Below are positions 42,543 to 51,801 of a DNA stretch of 64,000 nucleotides, piece by piece. The stretch covers positions 162,294 through 226,293 of the forward strand of contig CAJTCV010000007.1 in assembly GCA_910574805.1 (NCBI GenBank). Direction: 5' to 3'. The notes beneath the pieces were generated by a model, which saw only the letters and a list, made by a program, of their open reading frames with translations, ran no database searches and had not been told where the DNA came from. Both the position numbers and the translations under genes were made by a program. This stretch comes from Lachnospiraceae bacterium. Lineage in GTDB: Bacteria > Bacillota > Clostridia > Lachnospirales > Lachnospiraceae. Every line of letters begins with the position of its first letter. Position 1 is the first letter of the stretch.

Positions 42543-44087
42543 ATGTATTGCAGCCAGTGCGGAAAAGAGGTTCCGGGAGATGCCAGATATTGTCCGGTCT
42601 GCGGAGCGAGGCAGGAGATGGGGATCGTGCCTGCAGAAAAGCTTTCCGGGGAGAGCCGGTTTGATTCGGAAAAGAGGAAGCTGGCACACAGGCGCGGCAG
42701 GAGGCTGGGGAATTTTCTTGTCACAGTGACTGCGCTTTTGATTCTGTTCGCGGCGGACGGAGAGGCGCCGGCGGCGGATTATGTGTCCCGGCGTATGGAT
42801 GCCTCCCGTTTTGTGACACAGAACCAGAGAGAGATGGTCATTTGCAATGAAAAAGGCGAGATCTGCACTGCAGAACTTCCCCGTCAGATCCTCTACAGTG
42901 CAGATCACAGTCAGATCGCCTATGTGGATCGGGACCAGGAGCTGTATTATATGGATGGCATGACGCCGGTCTTTGTCGATGACAGGGCGGGTGCTGCAGC
43001 TCTGTCCTTTTACGGGGAGACGCTGGCGTACCTGAGGGAGACAGACGGAGGCGGACAGGAGTTGTGTGTCTATACGGTCGAGGATCGTACTTCAGAGCGG
43101 ATTCCGGTAAGGGGCTGCCGGGAGTTCTGTCTGTCTCCGGACGGGAGGACGGTCGCCTGTGTGGAGACAGAGGGCGGCGGTATCCTGTCTGTCTGGCGCA
43201 CAGGAGAGGATGAGACAGAGATCACGGGAAATGTATCGGAGATCCTTTCTGTATCGGATCAGGGGACCTGTGTCATGTACAGAAAAGACAGCGACCGGCT
43301 GTATCTCTCCCATGGAAAGGAAGAGAAGTGCCTGGCATCGGTGAGGGGCAGTGTGAATTATGTACTGAACGAAGCCCAGACAGAGATCCTGTATACGGAT
43401 GAAGAGGGCGCCTGGTACTATTCTGCCGGTCAGGAGGAACCGGTGCGGCTGACCGGAGTGAAAGGAGCCGCGGTGACTTCCTGCTATCTGGAGGACACGG
43501 CATATCAGCAGAGGCAGGGACTGATTCTGGGAAAGAAGACGCTGAAGAACATGCTTTTTGCCACCCGGGACAGAAGAGATCATATGTATCATATCTATCA
43601 TCTGGACGGAGAAGGAAACGGGGCAAAAGCCTTATCCGGCCATACAGACCAGTTTCAGATCGCAGGGAATGGGCATTCTCTCATCTATCTGTCTGATCAG
43701 AGGCTGTACCGGATCGAGGACGTCCGGTACAGCCAGGAGAAAACATGCCTGAGTGATTCTTATCCGGTCAGCGGATTTCTGGCTGACCGTGACCTGCGCA
43801 GGGTGTGGTTTACCACACCGGACCGGGAGCTTTATTTCAGAGGAAGGAAGGAGTGCGTCGGTCTGCCCGGTGAACCAGGCAGCCTGCAGGGGCGTTACAT
43901 GGACGGGATTCTGTTTCAGGAGGGCAGGGAACTGTACTATGCGGATGAAGAAAAGAAGACGCTTGTAAAAGAGGATGTGGATGAGGTGTCTGTACTGGAA
44001 AACGGTTTCGTGATTCTTGATACAGACAGCAGATACTGTTACCTGCGGGATATGAAGGATATGGTGGATCTGATGGGAAGCAGGTGA
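42543..44087 (+). CDS. Zinc-ribbon membrane protein with outside beta-propeller-like domain
   Basis: 514 residues from ATG 42543 (GGGGGAGTAGGG upstream). The N-terminal zinc ribbon MYCSQCGKEV/YCPVCGAR (1-25) is followed by a membrane helix (about 58-74, NFLVTVTALLILFAADG) and a long beta-rich region (about 90-514). That region has repeated units such as ILYSADHSQIAYVDRDQELYYMDG, consistent with a beta-propeller of the kind found in other zinc-ribbon membrane proteins of Clostridia. The function is unknown; it may sense envelope state. It is the second gene of a pair with the double zinc-ribbon protein. Confidence 0.7.
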   Translation: MYCSQCGKEVPGDARYCPVCGARQEMGIVPAEKLSGESRFDSEKRKLAHRRGRRLGNFLVTVTALLILFAADGEAPAADYVSRRMDASRFVTQNQREMVICNEKGEICTAELPRQILYSADHSQIAYVDRDQELYYMDGMTPVFVDDRAGAAALSFYGETLAYLRETDGGGQELCVYTVEDRTSERIPVRGCREFCLSPDGRTVACVETEGGGILSVWRTGEDETEITGNVSEILSVSDQGTCVMYRKDSDRLYLSHGKEEKCLASVRGSVNYVLNEAQTEILYTDEEGAWYYSAGQEEPVRLTGVKGAAVTSCYLEDTAYQQRQGLILGKKTLKNMLFATRDRRDHMYHIYHLDGEGNGAKALSGHTDQFQIAGNGHSLIYLSDQRLYRIEDVRYSQEKTCLSDSYPVSGFLADRDLRRVWFTTPDRELYFRGRKECVGLPGEPGSLQGRYMDGILFQEGRELYYADEEKKTLVKEDVDEVSVLENGFVILDTDSRYCYLRDMKDMVDLMGSR

Positions 44088-44150
44088 GCGGGTGGTGGCA
44101 ATGCTTTTTTGAAATCTCTGAAAAATATTCACTTTCTGCCGAAAATCATG

Positions 44151-44179
44151 TTTAAAAATTCCAGATTTTATGGTATAGT
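44151..44179 (+). promoter_or_regulatory. Promoter of the first hemerythrin-receiver gene
   Basis: TTTAAA (44151-44156), a 17-nt spacer ending ATGG, and TATAGT (44174-44179), an extended -10. The paralogue at 57365 has the same layout. Confidence 0.55.
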
Positions 44180-44251
44180 AACAGATAACGAGTACAGATT
44201 TCCCAAGAGATTTTTCTGTGAACTTGACTGTAGACCAAAGGAGGACTGGAG

Positions 44252-45616
44252 ATGGATAAACAGCTGGAGTGGAAAGACGAGTTCGATATTGGAGTTGATG
44301 CCATTGACAAAGAGCATCGAAGACTGTTTTCGATCATTAACAGACTGTTCATCCTCAGAAACGAGGAACAAAAAAACGGTAAGGCCTGTGAAGAGGGAAT
44401 CCGATATTTTTATGAGCATGCGATCCGGCATTTTACAGATGAAGAGAATTATATGGAGCTGATCGGATATAAGAATCTGAAGATGCATAAGCGGATTCAT
44501 AAGGATTTTCGGGAGAGAACGCTCCCGATCCTGGAGGGGGAACTGAAACGCTCCAATTATTCGTCGGAGGCAGTGGATCATTTTCTGGCGGTCTGTGCCG
44601 GATGGCTGATCGGGCATACGACGACAGAGGATCGGGCGATCGTCGGAGAGGACGTGAGCCGGTGGGAAGAGCTTCTGCCGGTGCAGGAACTGGAATCTAT
44701 GAAGCAGGTGATTATAGACTGTCTGCAGCAGATGTTCAATCTGAAGGCCCGGGTACTCAGCGAGACTTACGACGGCGAGAGGTTCGGGAACGGCATCTAT
44801 TATCGTCTGGTCTACGGAAGAGAGCAGGACCGGAAGAAGTGGGAGATCATCATGGTCTTTGAGGAAAGGATTCTTGTGAATACGATCGGGAAGCTGATGG
44901 GAGTCCGTTCAGAGAAGCTGGATGTGATGCTGATCAATGCAGTCAGGTACAGCGCCAGCCAGTTCGTATGGCATGTGATGTCGCATTTTCCGGCCGTGGA
45001 GAACTATGAGATGCAGGAAGAGAGTCTTCTGACATACGAGGAATTCCGTCAGGTTTTTGAAGAGCAGAAGCCGCAGGTCAGCCTGCTGTTCAGTACAGAT
45101 GAGGGGTATTTCTCGTATTGCGTCATCGCGCCGCACCTGCTGGAGACGGGGATCGGCACGCCGCTGGCTGTTCAGAATGAGGTGGCCGAGACTGAGAAAT
45201 ATTTTAAGATGAGGAAAAAGAGCACGAAGCCGAAGATTCTCCTGGTGGACGATTCCATGACCATACGGGAAGGGATCCGGAGGCTGCTGGTGGGAGACTA
45301 TGAGGTCTCGGCAGTTCAGTCAGGCGTGTCCGCCATCCGTGCAATTACACTGGATAAACCGGATCTGGTGCTTCTGGACTATGATATGCCGGTCTGCGAT
45401 GGAAGACATGTGCTGGAGATGCTCCGGTCAGAGAAGGAATTCGCGGATGTTCCGGTTATCTTTCTCACCAGCCGGGACGATCCGGAGAGCGTGAAGAAGG
45501 TGCTGAGTCTGAAGCCGGAGGGATATATGATGAAATATCTGAAGCCGACGGAGATTCGGAGCCGGGTGGATAATTTCTTCAGAAAGAAAAAGGCAGAGCA
45601 GGCGGGGAGATCATAG
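44252..45616 (+). CDS. Hemerythrin / CheX-like / response-regulator receiver protein, paralogue 1
   Basis: 454 residues. The hemerythrin domain (1-135) has the full diiron ligand set: His22, His60, Glu64, His79, His83, His122, Asp127. A middle domain (about 150-305) resembles CheX (WEIIMVFEERILVNTIGKLMGV) but lacks an ExxN phosphatase motif. A receiver domain (about 327-445) has ILLVDDSMTIREG, phosphoacceptor Asp in LVLLDYDMPVCDG and a Thr/Lys switch (FLTSRDD, MMKYLKP). No output domain follows the receiver. It probably couples oxygen or nitric oxide sensing to a phosphorelay or chemotaxis. GGAGGACTGGAG precedes the ATG. The stop is followed directly by the ATG of the Sel1 gene. Confidence 0.85.
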   Translation: MDKQLEWKDEFDIGVDAIDKEHRRLFSIINRLFILRNEEQKNGKACEEGIRYFYEHAIRHFTDEENYMELIGYKNLKMHKRIHKDFRERTLPILEGELKRSNYSSEAVDHFLAVCAGWLIGHTTTEDRAIVGEDVSRWEELLPVQELESMKQVIIDCLQQMFNLKARVLSETYDGERFGNGIYYRLVYGREQDRKKWEIIMVFEERILVNTIGKLMGVRSEKLDVMLINAVRYSASQFVWHVMSHFPAVENYEMQEESLLTYEEFRQVFEEQKPQVSLLFSTDEGYFSYCVIAPHLLETGIGTPLAVQNEVAETEKYFKMRKKSTKPKILLVDDSMTIREGIRRLLVGDYEVSAVQSGVSAIRAITLDKPDLVLLDYDMPVCDGRHVLEMLRSEKEFADVPVIFLTSRDDPESVKKVLSLKPEGYMMKYLKPTEIRSRVDNFFRKKKAEQAGRS

Positions 45617-46840
45617 ATGGAGAGCGGTTTTGTGAAAGAAGACCAGGCGGAGGGTTCACAGAGTGAAGCTGTGCAGGACCGGGCGCAGCCGCAGATGTCG
45701 GTAGATGAGGTCTACGCTCTGGCAAAGCACTGCAGAGAAGAAAAAGATTATCAGATGGAAGCGTACTGGTATGAGATGCTTCTGATGTACAGGGATATCG
45801 ACAGAGAGCAGCTGGTGGCGACTCAGTATTACTGCGGCGAAGCATATTTCGACGCCGGCAATGAGAAAGAGGCGCTGCACTGGTTTGAGAAGGCTGCCCG
45901 CCAGGGACATAAGAAGGCAAAGCTTCGGTGCGGCCGGATGTTTGCCCAGTCGAAAGAGGATAAAGATCAGGAAAAAGCGCTGTACTGGCTGGAACAGGTG
46001 GCAGAAGAGGGCAATCCGGAGATCCAGCATCTGTGCGGTGACATGAACTGCCAGGGCCGGGGCACGGAGGTAAATTATGCCAGGGCGCTGTACTGGTATG
46101 AGAAGGCTTCTCCATGGGGCAATGCGAGTACACAGTTTGCCCGGGGAATGATGTATTACCGGGGAGAAGGAGCCGGAAGAGACCTCAACAGAGCATTTGA
46201 CTGTCTGAAAAAAGCTGCGGACTGGAATCATGTGGATGCGCAGTATCAGTGCGGCTGGATGTATCAGCATGGAGAAGGGACCAGAAAAAACCTGAAAAAA
46301 GCACTGAGCTGCTATGAGGAAGCGATGAACAGCGGACATGTGGGTGCTTTATACCAGCTTGGAGGCATGTATTATCATGGAAAGGGAGTCAAGAAGGACA
46401 GAAAAAGAGCTCTGAGCATCTATAAAGAAGCAGGAGATAAAGGAGAATCGGGAGCACAGCTCCAGTGCGGCTGGATGTACTACCGGGGCGAGGGAACGAA
46501 AAAGGACCGTCAGAAAGCGCTGCGGTGGTTTGAGAGAGCCGGAGGAGGAGGCTGCACAGAGGCCTGGCTGATCTGCGGCAGGATGTATTATAAGGGAGCG
46601 GGGACGGATAAGGATTATGCCAAAGCGCTGTTCTGGTGTGAGAAGGCAGCGCAGGCATCAGACTGTCCGGAGCATGCAGAGGCAAAATACATATGCGGCA
46701 GGCTCTATACTGCAGGAGAAGGCGTGGAAGAGGATCGGGAGAAAGGACTTCGCCTGATCCGGGAGGCTGCAGAGGAGGGATATCAGCCTGCCAGATTTGC
46801 TCTGAAGTTCAAGTTTTCCCGTCAGGCTGCAAAGAGCTGA
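45617..46840 (+). CDS. Sel1-like repeat protein
   Basis: 407 residues with about nine Sel1/TPR-like helical repeats. Typical units are ALYWLEQVAEEGNPEIQHLCGDM, MYYRGEGAGRDLNRAF, and QCGWMYQHGEGTRKNLKKALSCYEEAM. Such arrays bind other proteins as scaffolds. There is no signal peptide or membrane helix, so it is cytosolic. It abuts the hemerythrin-receiver gene without a gap and is probably a signalling partner. Its 3' end overlaps the convergent histidine kinase gene by 32 nt. Confidence 0.88.
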   Translation: MESGFVKEDQAEGSQSEAVQDRAQPQMSVDEVYALAKHCREEKDYQMEAYWYEMLLMYRDIDREQLVATQYYCGEAYFDAGNEKEALHWFEKAARQGHKKAKLRCGRMFAQSKEDKDQEKALYWLEQVAEEGNPEIQHLCGDMNCQGRGTEVNYARALYWYEKASPWGNASTQFARGMMYYRGEGAGRDLNRAFDCLKKAADWNHVDAQYQCGWMYQHGEGTRKNLKKALSCYEEAMNSGHVGALYQLGGMYYHGKGVKKDRKRALSIYKEAGDKGESGAQLQCGWMYYRGEGTKKDRQKALRWFERAGGGGCTEAWLICGRMYYKGAGTDKDYAKALFWCEKAAQASDCPEHAEAKYICGRLYTAGEGVEEDREKGLRLIREAAEEGYQPARFALKFKFSRQAAKS

Positions 46841-47867
46841 TTCGGCGGGGTGATGTTTCTTTTACTACAGGAAAAAGAATTTGCATTTCAAATCCGCATT
46901 TCCATCGGGAACGGGCCTGAAGGGTAAGATTCAGATCTTCTGCCATGGCATGGGCGAGGTACAGGCCCATGCCGGTGGCCTGCTTCCTGTCTCTACCGGG
47001 ATCTCCGGTAAATCCTTTTTCAAAAATATAGGGCAGATCACAGGGACGGACACCTGTGCCGTTGTCCCGTATACTCAGTATACAGCAGTTATTTCCGGCA
47101 GAGAATGCAAGACTCAGCCGGGGGTCTGTTCCGCTGTATTTGATTGCATTGCTGATGATCTGGGAAAGGAGAAAGTGCAGTCCTCTCCGATCGGAACAGA
47201 CGGCGGTCTCCGGAAGGTCGGAGTGGATCCGGAAGCCCTTTTCTTCCAGAAGCGGCCGATAGTCTTCCAGTACCTCTTCCACACAGGAGCGGATGGAGAG
47301 ATGCTCCAGGAGATAGTCCTTTCTCGTACTTTTCAGTCTGGCATAGAACAGCATCTGATCAATGGATTCCTGCATCCGGTTCCGGATATAATCAAGTCTT
47401 TGCACTGCAGCGGCGGGCAGTTCTTCCCGGCGGTTGTCCAGAAACAGCGTCAAAAGGGACAGAGGGATTTTCGTCTCATGAGCCCAGGATTCCACATATT
47501 CCTCGTAGTCATGTAACTGCATCTGAAGCTTTGTACAGGCGTCCTGACGGTCACGCAGGTTTTCGGCCAGACGGTGGACGGATGCGCGCCGGGACGGTGC
47601 GGCGGCCTTTTGCAGCAGCTCTTCATGATAAGCATCCGGATTCTGGAGAAGGGATAAGAACATTTGTTCTATTCTTCGTTCCAGCCGGACAAGTATGGTG
47701 CAAAGGGAGGAGAAGAAGAGAAGAGTGAAAAGCAGCAGTACGGCGGCCATGGAGGAAAAGGCCCGGGCGTCGGCGATCCACAAAAGCAGTGCTGCAAATG
47801 CATTGACTCCAAGCAGCAGAATCAGCCATGGAAAATAAGACTGGATTCGGTTGAGATTCTGTTTCAT
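46809..47867 (-). CDS. Intramembrane-sensing histidine kinase, BceS-like
   Basis: 352 residues. Two N-terminal helices (about 13-31 and 37-57) with almost no outside loop are typical of kinases that sense through an ABC transporter. The phospho-His is in VESWAHETKIPLSLL; the ATPase part shows SQIISNAIKYSG (N box), RDNGTGVRPCDLPYIFEKGF and ATGMGLYLAHAMA (G boxes). It overlaps the response regulator gene by 4 nt, with AAGGAGGATCC ahead of the ATG. Together with the BceAB-type transporter it would detect a cell-wall-active peptide. The C-terminal 11 codons overlap the Sel1 gene on the other strand. Confidence 0.9.
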   Translation of the reverse strand: MKQNLNRIQSYFPWLILLLGVNAFAALLLWIADARAFSSMAAVLLLFTLLFFSSLCTILVRLERRIEQMFLSLLQNPDAYHEELLQKAAAPSRRASVHRLAENLRDRQDACTKLQMQLHDYEEYVESWAHETKIPLSLLTLFLDNRREELPAAAVQRLDYIRNRMQESIDQMLFYARLKSTRKDYLLEHLSIRSCVEEVLEDYRPLLEEKGFRIHSDLPETAVCSDRRGLHFLLSQIISNAIKYSGTDPRLSLAFSAGNNCCILSIRDNGTGVRPCDLPYIFEKGFTGDPGRDRKQATGMGLYLAHAMAEDLNLTLQARSRWKCGFEMQILFPVVKETSPRRISSLQPDGKT

Positions 47868-48544
47868 GGGGATCCTCCTTCCTCTGTCAGCCGGTAACCG
47901 ACCCCGCGGACCGGCTGGAGCTGCAGGGGGATCTGGAGCTCTGCCAGGGTCTTTTTCAGGCGGGTCAGGTTGACCTGAAGCGCGTTTTCATCAATAAATT
48001 CGGCGGTTCCCCAGACAGCCAGGCAGAGAGTTTCTTTTGGGACGACTTCCGTTCCGTGATTTAAAAAGGTTTCCAGAAGCTTTCCTTGGTTTTTGGAGAG
48101 GATGATGGAGCGGTTATGGATATACAGAGTGTAGGTCTGCCGGTCCAGAAGGAGGCCGGAACCTTCCAGCAGGTTTGACCGTCCTTCATAGCGCTTCAAC
48201 ACGTTGGCGATCCGGGCCAGCAGCCGTTCCTTCCGGCAGGGCTTTGTCAGATATTCATCAGCGCCCAGCTTCAGTGCGTGCAGTTCATCCCGCATTTGAT
48301 CCCGGGAGGTGAGGACCAGAACAGGGACCGTGCTTTTCTGCTTGAGTTCCCGGCAGATCTGGAATCCGCTGATGCCTGGCAGATTCAGATCCAGAAGGAC
48401 CAGATCCGGGGAAAGGTTCAGAAGTTTTTCCGCTGCGCATGCAAAGTCCGTGATTTCCAGGACTGCATAACCGGCTTTTTGCAGGATATCCGTTAATTCT
48501 TCTCTCATAAAAAGTTCATCTTCTATGACGGCGATCTGTTTCAT
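47864..48544 (-). CDS. OmpR-family response regulator, BceR-like
   Basis: 226 residues: receiver domain (1-115, acidic pocket IEDE, phospho-Asp in LVLLDLNLPGISG, Lys in LTKPCR) and a winged helix at the C-terminus (LSKNQGKLLETFLNH, LQVNLTRLKKTLAEL). It is phosphorylated by the neighbouring kinase and should activate the transporter genes upstream. GGGAGGAAATC precedes the ATG, and the transporter permease ends 55 nt upstream on the same strand. Confidence 0.92.
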   Translation of the reverse strand: MKQIAVIEDELFMREELTDILQKAGYAVLEITDFACAAEKLLNLSPDLVLLDLNLPGISGFQICRELKQKSTVPVLVLTSRDQMRDELHALKLGADEYLTKPCRKERLLARIANVLKRYEGRSNLLEGSGLLLDRQTYTLYIHNRSIILSKNQGKLLETFLNHGTEVVPKETLCLAVWGTAEFIDENALQVNLTRLKKTLAELQIPLQLQPVRGVGYRLTEEGGSP

Positions 48545-48598
48545 GGATGATTTCCTCCCGTTTTCCTCAGGCGCTGCGCCTGTGGGCCGGACGGATAT

Positions 48599-50662
48599 TT
48601 ACTCTTCCCGTTCCGGAACCATCAGCCCCAGCAGATACCGGTCGCTGGAGCGGCGGACGGCTGCGATGTACATATATTCTACCACACATAATGCCAGAAT
48701 CATAGAGGTGGATACGATTATCATCTCGGACATGCCATTCCGGGCCCCGGAGGACAGAAGGCCGGTAAAAAGTGCCCGGACGCCGAAGAGACTGCCGCAG
48801 GCAGCGACGGCGAGGGGAAGGCCGAAGTACCAGTTGATCTGTTTCCGGGCCGACCGACACAGCACCGGGCAGGAGGCGCCCAGACGGATCAGGGTCCGGT
48901 AGCGGCGGGCGGCTTTTTGCTGACTCATGAGAAACTGGACGCCGATGACCGTATTGGCGATGATCAGGAAGATGATGGCCAGGTAGACGGTCAGATAGCT
49001 GGCGGCTACCATATAGAAGAGCTGGCGGCCCATATTCTGCAGGTAGCTCTCAAAGGAGAGTCCGGTATCTGCAAGGATCTGGTTCGTATCCGAGATGGCG
49101 GACATCAGACCGGCGTCTTCCACAAGGTCTTTTTCGAGGATGCCGTTTACATAAACCTCATAATTCCCCTGGGTATAATGGGAAAATGCCTCCTCCGGAA
49201 GGATCAGTGCAAAGGACAGGGTGAGGGAGCGGTCTGTGACCAGATCCGTCGTCTGCAGGGGACCGGCCAGACGGATGGACGTATCGTCCAGCCGCGTTTC
49301 CGGAAAAGTTTCCAGAATCTGGTTCATAAGTTCTGTTCGCTCCGAATCGACAAATTCCCGGTCCATATAGACGAAAGCTTCCCCGGTATCCGCCGTAAGT
49401 TCCGGCAGGCCGGCTGCATCCAGAAGCCGGTTGTAGCTGTCCAGGGAGATGAGATAAGGGTAGTCTGCGTATCCCAGGTTATTCAGAAGGATGTCTCTGG
49501 CATTGGAAGGAGGCAGGTCCCCAAGGGCGGCGAGGATCGGTTCTGTCTCGAAAGGATGTTCGGCATGTCCGGCTGTGCGGATATGTCCCACCTCGATCTC
49601 GAACAGATCCGAAAAACGGGTGTCCAGCTCATGGGCAGTCAGTATCTGCCGGATTGTCTCCGCATCCTTTTCGTTTTCGCTGTTTGGAAAGGTGTAATCC
49701 AGAACATGAAGCTCGGATTCTTCATAGGAGCGGAAGATCCCCACGCCGGCTCCGAAACAGCACAAAGCGGCCAGGATCAGCAGAGAGCAGAGGGCCAGGG
49801 TACCGGACCGGCGGATCACGGCTTCCTGAATCTGGCGGATGTTGAAGATGTGCAGCTGCCGGTCATTCTTTACCGCTTTGATCAGAAATCCAAGGGGGAA
49901 GCGGAGGCCGTAAAAGAGCAGGAATGTCCCCAGAGTCCCCAGGAGCAGAGTCCGTCCCATAGAATGAAGACCCGTCCAGGCCGTCCCGCAGATCGCCGTC
50001 CCATACGCGGACGTCAGACAGAGGATGCCGGTCAGAAGGGAGACTCCATAGAGGAAAGACGGCATCTGCTTTTTCGCTCCCTCCGGGGTATCTGACAGCA
50101 GGGCGTCGATCTCCTGCCGGCTGATTCTGCCGCTTAGGATCAAAAATGCCATGGATTTAGTCAGCAGAAATCCTGCTGCCGTCCACAGCACTGCCTGCCA
50201 GGAGAGGGAGAACTGATGTCCCACGATGCCGATTCCCACCAGTCGTGCCGTAACAAGACTCACCAGTTCCGATAGAAGTAATCCGGCGGGAAGTCCGATG
50301 GACAGGGAGAAGATACTGCTACTGAGATCCTCGGCCAGCAGCATGGAAAACAAACGGATCCGGCTCATGCCAAGTATCAGACAGACGCCGAATTCGTGCC
50401 GGCGCCGTTCCAGCTGATACTTGCTGGCATAGAAAATCAGGAAAAATAAAAGGAACAGGGTCATACTGTAAAATACCGGGATCATGGACAGCAGCTTTTC
50501 CACGGCGTCGCTTTCCATCTGCGTCAGAAAGATCATGACGTCCTGGCGGGAGAGGGACAGGATCATGTAAAAGGCGATGACAGAGGCCAGCATGGAACTG
50601 AAGAACAGACCGTTTTCCCGGCGGCTTTGCCGGCTGTTATTGAGAATCAGTTTAGAGAACAT
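48599..50662 (-). CDS. FtsX-like ABC permease, BceB-type
   Basis: 687 residues from ATG 50662; a GTG at 50674 sits on top of the GGAGG site and is unlikely. Ten membrane helices are arranged as in BceB: one, then three, two, one, and three at the end, with a large extracellular domain (about 305-535) between helices 7 and 8 that binds the peptide antibiotic. The FtsX-type core includes VCLILGMSRIRLFSMLLAEDL and IRLGASCPVLCRSARKQI. With the ATPase it removes lipid-cycle-targeting antibiotics from their targets and signals flux to the kinase. It overlaps the ATPase gene by 11 nt. Confidence 0.9.
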   Translation of the reverse strand: MFSKLILNNSRQSRRENGLFFSSMLASVIAFYMILSLSRQDVMIFLTQMESDAVEKLLSMIPVFYSMTLFLLFFLIFYASKYQLERRRHEFGVCLILGMSRIRLFSMLLAEDLSSSIFSLSIGLPAGLLLSELVSLVTARLVGIGIVGHQFSLSWQAVLWTAAGFLLTKSMAFLILSGRISRQEIDALLSDTPEGAKKQMPSFLYGVSLLTGILCLTSAYGTAICGTAWTGLHSMGRTLLLGTLGTFLLFYGLRFPLGFLIKAVKNDRQLHIFNIRQIQEAVIRRSGTLALCSLLILAALCCFGAGVGIFRSYEESELHVLDYTFPNSENEKDAETIRQILTAHELDTRFSDLFEIEVGHIRTAGHAEHPFETEPILAALGDLPPSNARDILLNNLGYADYPYLISLDSYNRLLDAAGLPELTADTGEAFVYMDREFVDSERTELMNQILETFPETRLDDTSIRLAGPLQTTDLVTDRSLTLSFALILPEEAFSHYTQGNYEVYVNGILEKDLVEDAGLMSAISDTNQILADTGLSFESYLQNMGRQLFYMVAASYLTVYLAIIFLIIANTVIGVQFLMSQQKAARRYRTLIRLGASCPVLCRSARKQINWYFGLPLAVAACGSLFGVRALFTGLLSSGARNGMSEMIIVSTSMILALCVVEYMYIAAVRRSSDRYLLGLMVPEREE

Positions 50663-51425
50663 TTGCACTGCCACCTCCTAACTGCGCCATGACTTTTAAA
50701 ATCCGCGTGTAAAATTCCTGCCAGGTCTCAGTTGGGAGATCCCGGCGGAGCTCATGGAAAATGACGCCATCCTGTATGAAAAGGATACGCTTACAGTAGC
50801 TGGCCGCATTGGAATCATGGGTGACCATGAGGATTGTGGCGTGTTCTTTCTGATTCAGTCCGGAAAGCTTCTCCATCAGCGTCTTTGCATTTTTGGAATC
50901 CAGGGCGCCGGTTGGTTCGTCCGCCAGGATGAGCCCCGGCTTCAGGATCAGGGCCCGGGCTGCGGCGATCCGCTGTTTCTGCCCTCCGGACATCTGGGAG
51001 GGAAATTTATGCAGGACATCCTTAACTTCCAGATAGGAAGAGAGCTCTTCTAAGCGCTCCCGACTCTCCTTTTCCGGAACGCCGTGAAGAGACAGGGGAA
51101 GCAGGATATTTTCCCGGCCGGTCAGATGATCCAAAAGTTCAAAATTCTGGAACAGATATCCGATCTCCTTTCCCCGGTAATCGGAAAGGGCTTTTCCTTT
51201 TAACGTGTGAATCGGCCGGTCGTTCATGGTGATTGTGCCGCCGTCGGGCCGGGTTACGGTGGCGATGCAGTTTAACAGGGTGGATTTGCCGGAGCCGCTG
51301 CTGCCCATAATGCCCAGGAATTCTCCGGGCATGACCTGAAAAGTCATGCCGTTCAGTGCCCTTGTACGGGTTTTGGATTTGCCGTAGTATTTCTTTAAAG
51401 ATTCGATTTTAAGAACTGGTTTCAT
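50652..51425 (-). CDS. ABC transporter ATP-binding protein, BceA-type
   Basis: 257 residues. Walker [10 protein letters not shown] (41-49), signature [15 protein letters not shown], Walker [21 protein letters not shown] and [17 protein letters not shown] are intact, typical of the MacB/BceA class. GAGGTGATCTA precedes the ATG. It is the first gene of the four-gene module on the minus strand. Confidence 0.93.
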   Translation of the reverse strand: MKPVLKIESLKKYYGKSKTRTRALNGMTFQVMPGEFLGIMGSSGSGKSTLLNCIATVTRPDGGTITMNDRPIHTLKGKALSDYRGKEIGYLFQNFELLDHLTGRENILLPLSLHGVPEKESRERLEELSSYLEVKDVLHKFPSQMSGGQKQRIAAARALILKPGLILADEPTGALDSKNAKTLMEKLSGLNQKEHATILMVTHDSNAASYCKRILFIQDGVIFHELRRDLPTETWQEFYTRILKVMAQLGGGSANVL

Positions 51426-51440
51426 TAGATCACCTCGTAT

Positions 51441-51467
51441 TTATAGTTCCGCGCCGCTCTCTCCAGT
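51441..51467. repeat. 27-bp direct repeat, copy 1
   Basis: Differs from 51544-51570 at one base. It lies directly upstream of the BceA-type gene; the copies are 103 nt apart start to start. Confidence 0.8.
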
Positions 51468-51543
51468 CCCCGGGTGGGAGATGAATTTCCGCCCGCGTGC
51501 CGCGCCCGGAAATCCATCTGGGTTCTGTCGAGAGCTGCGCTGT

Positions 51544-51570
51544 TTATAGTTCCGCTCCGCTCTCTCCAGT
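51544..51570. repeat. 27-bp direct repeat, copy 2
   Basis: Second copy of the element at 51441-51467, with one mismatch. Confidence 0.8.
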
Positions 51571-51628
51571 TGGAAGCTGCGCTGTTTTGGCTTGCCTGTA
51601 TCATAGCACAGAATGGAGAGAGAAAACA

Positions 51629-51645
51629 CTTACACTGTGTGAAAG
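51629..51645. promoter_or_regulatory. Possible BceR operator
   Basis: An imperfect palindrome (ACAC-T-GTGT core, CTTACAC against GTGTGAA) upstream of a minus-strand TATGAT. Position fits an operator for the bce-type genes, but matches are imperfect. Confidence 0.3.
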
Positions 51646-51733
51646 GTTCGGCATGGCCGGTGCCGGTGGGAGAGCGGTATATAAGAGCTGACAAAAAGAC
51701 ATGATAAAAAGATGCATAAATTTTCGGTTATCA

Positions 51734-51762
51734 TGGAAAAAAGAGAAGCCGCATGGTATGAT
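51734..51762 (+). promoter_or_regulatory. Promoter of the Rpn-family gene
   Basis: TGGAAA (51734-51739), a 17-nt spacer ending ATGG and TATGAT (51757-51762), an extended -10. Confidence 0.5.
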
Positions 51763-51801
51763 ATAAAATATAAATATAAGTACGAAAGGCGGGATCCTGT
51801 A

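Larger units (their letters stand above)
51426..51801. other. Intergenic region with direct repeats
   Basis: A 376-nt region between divergent genes. It contains two 27-bp direct repeats, an AACAGCGCAGC-type element twice on the minus strand, a partial palindrome at 51629-51645 and a promoter for the plus-strand gene. No gene is convincing; the short minus-strand frame over the repeats is low complexity. Confidence 0.5.
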
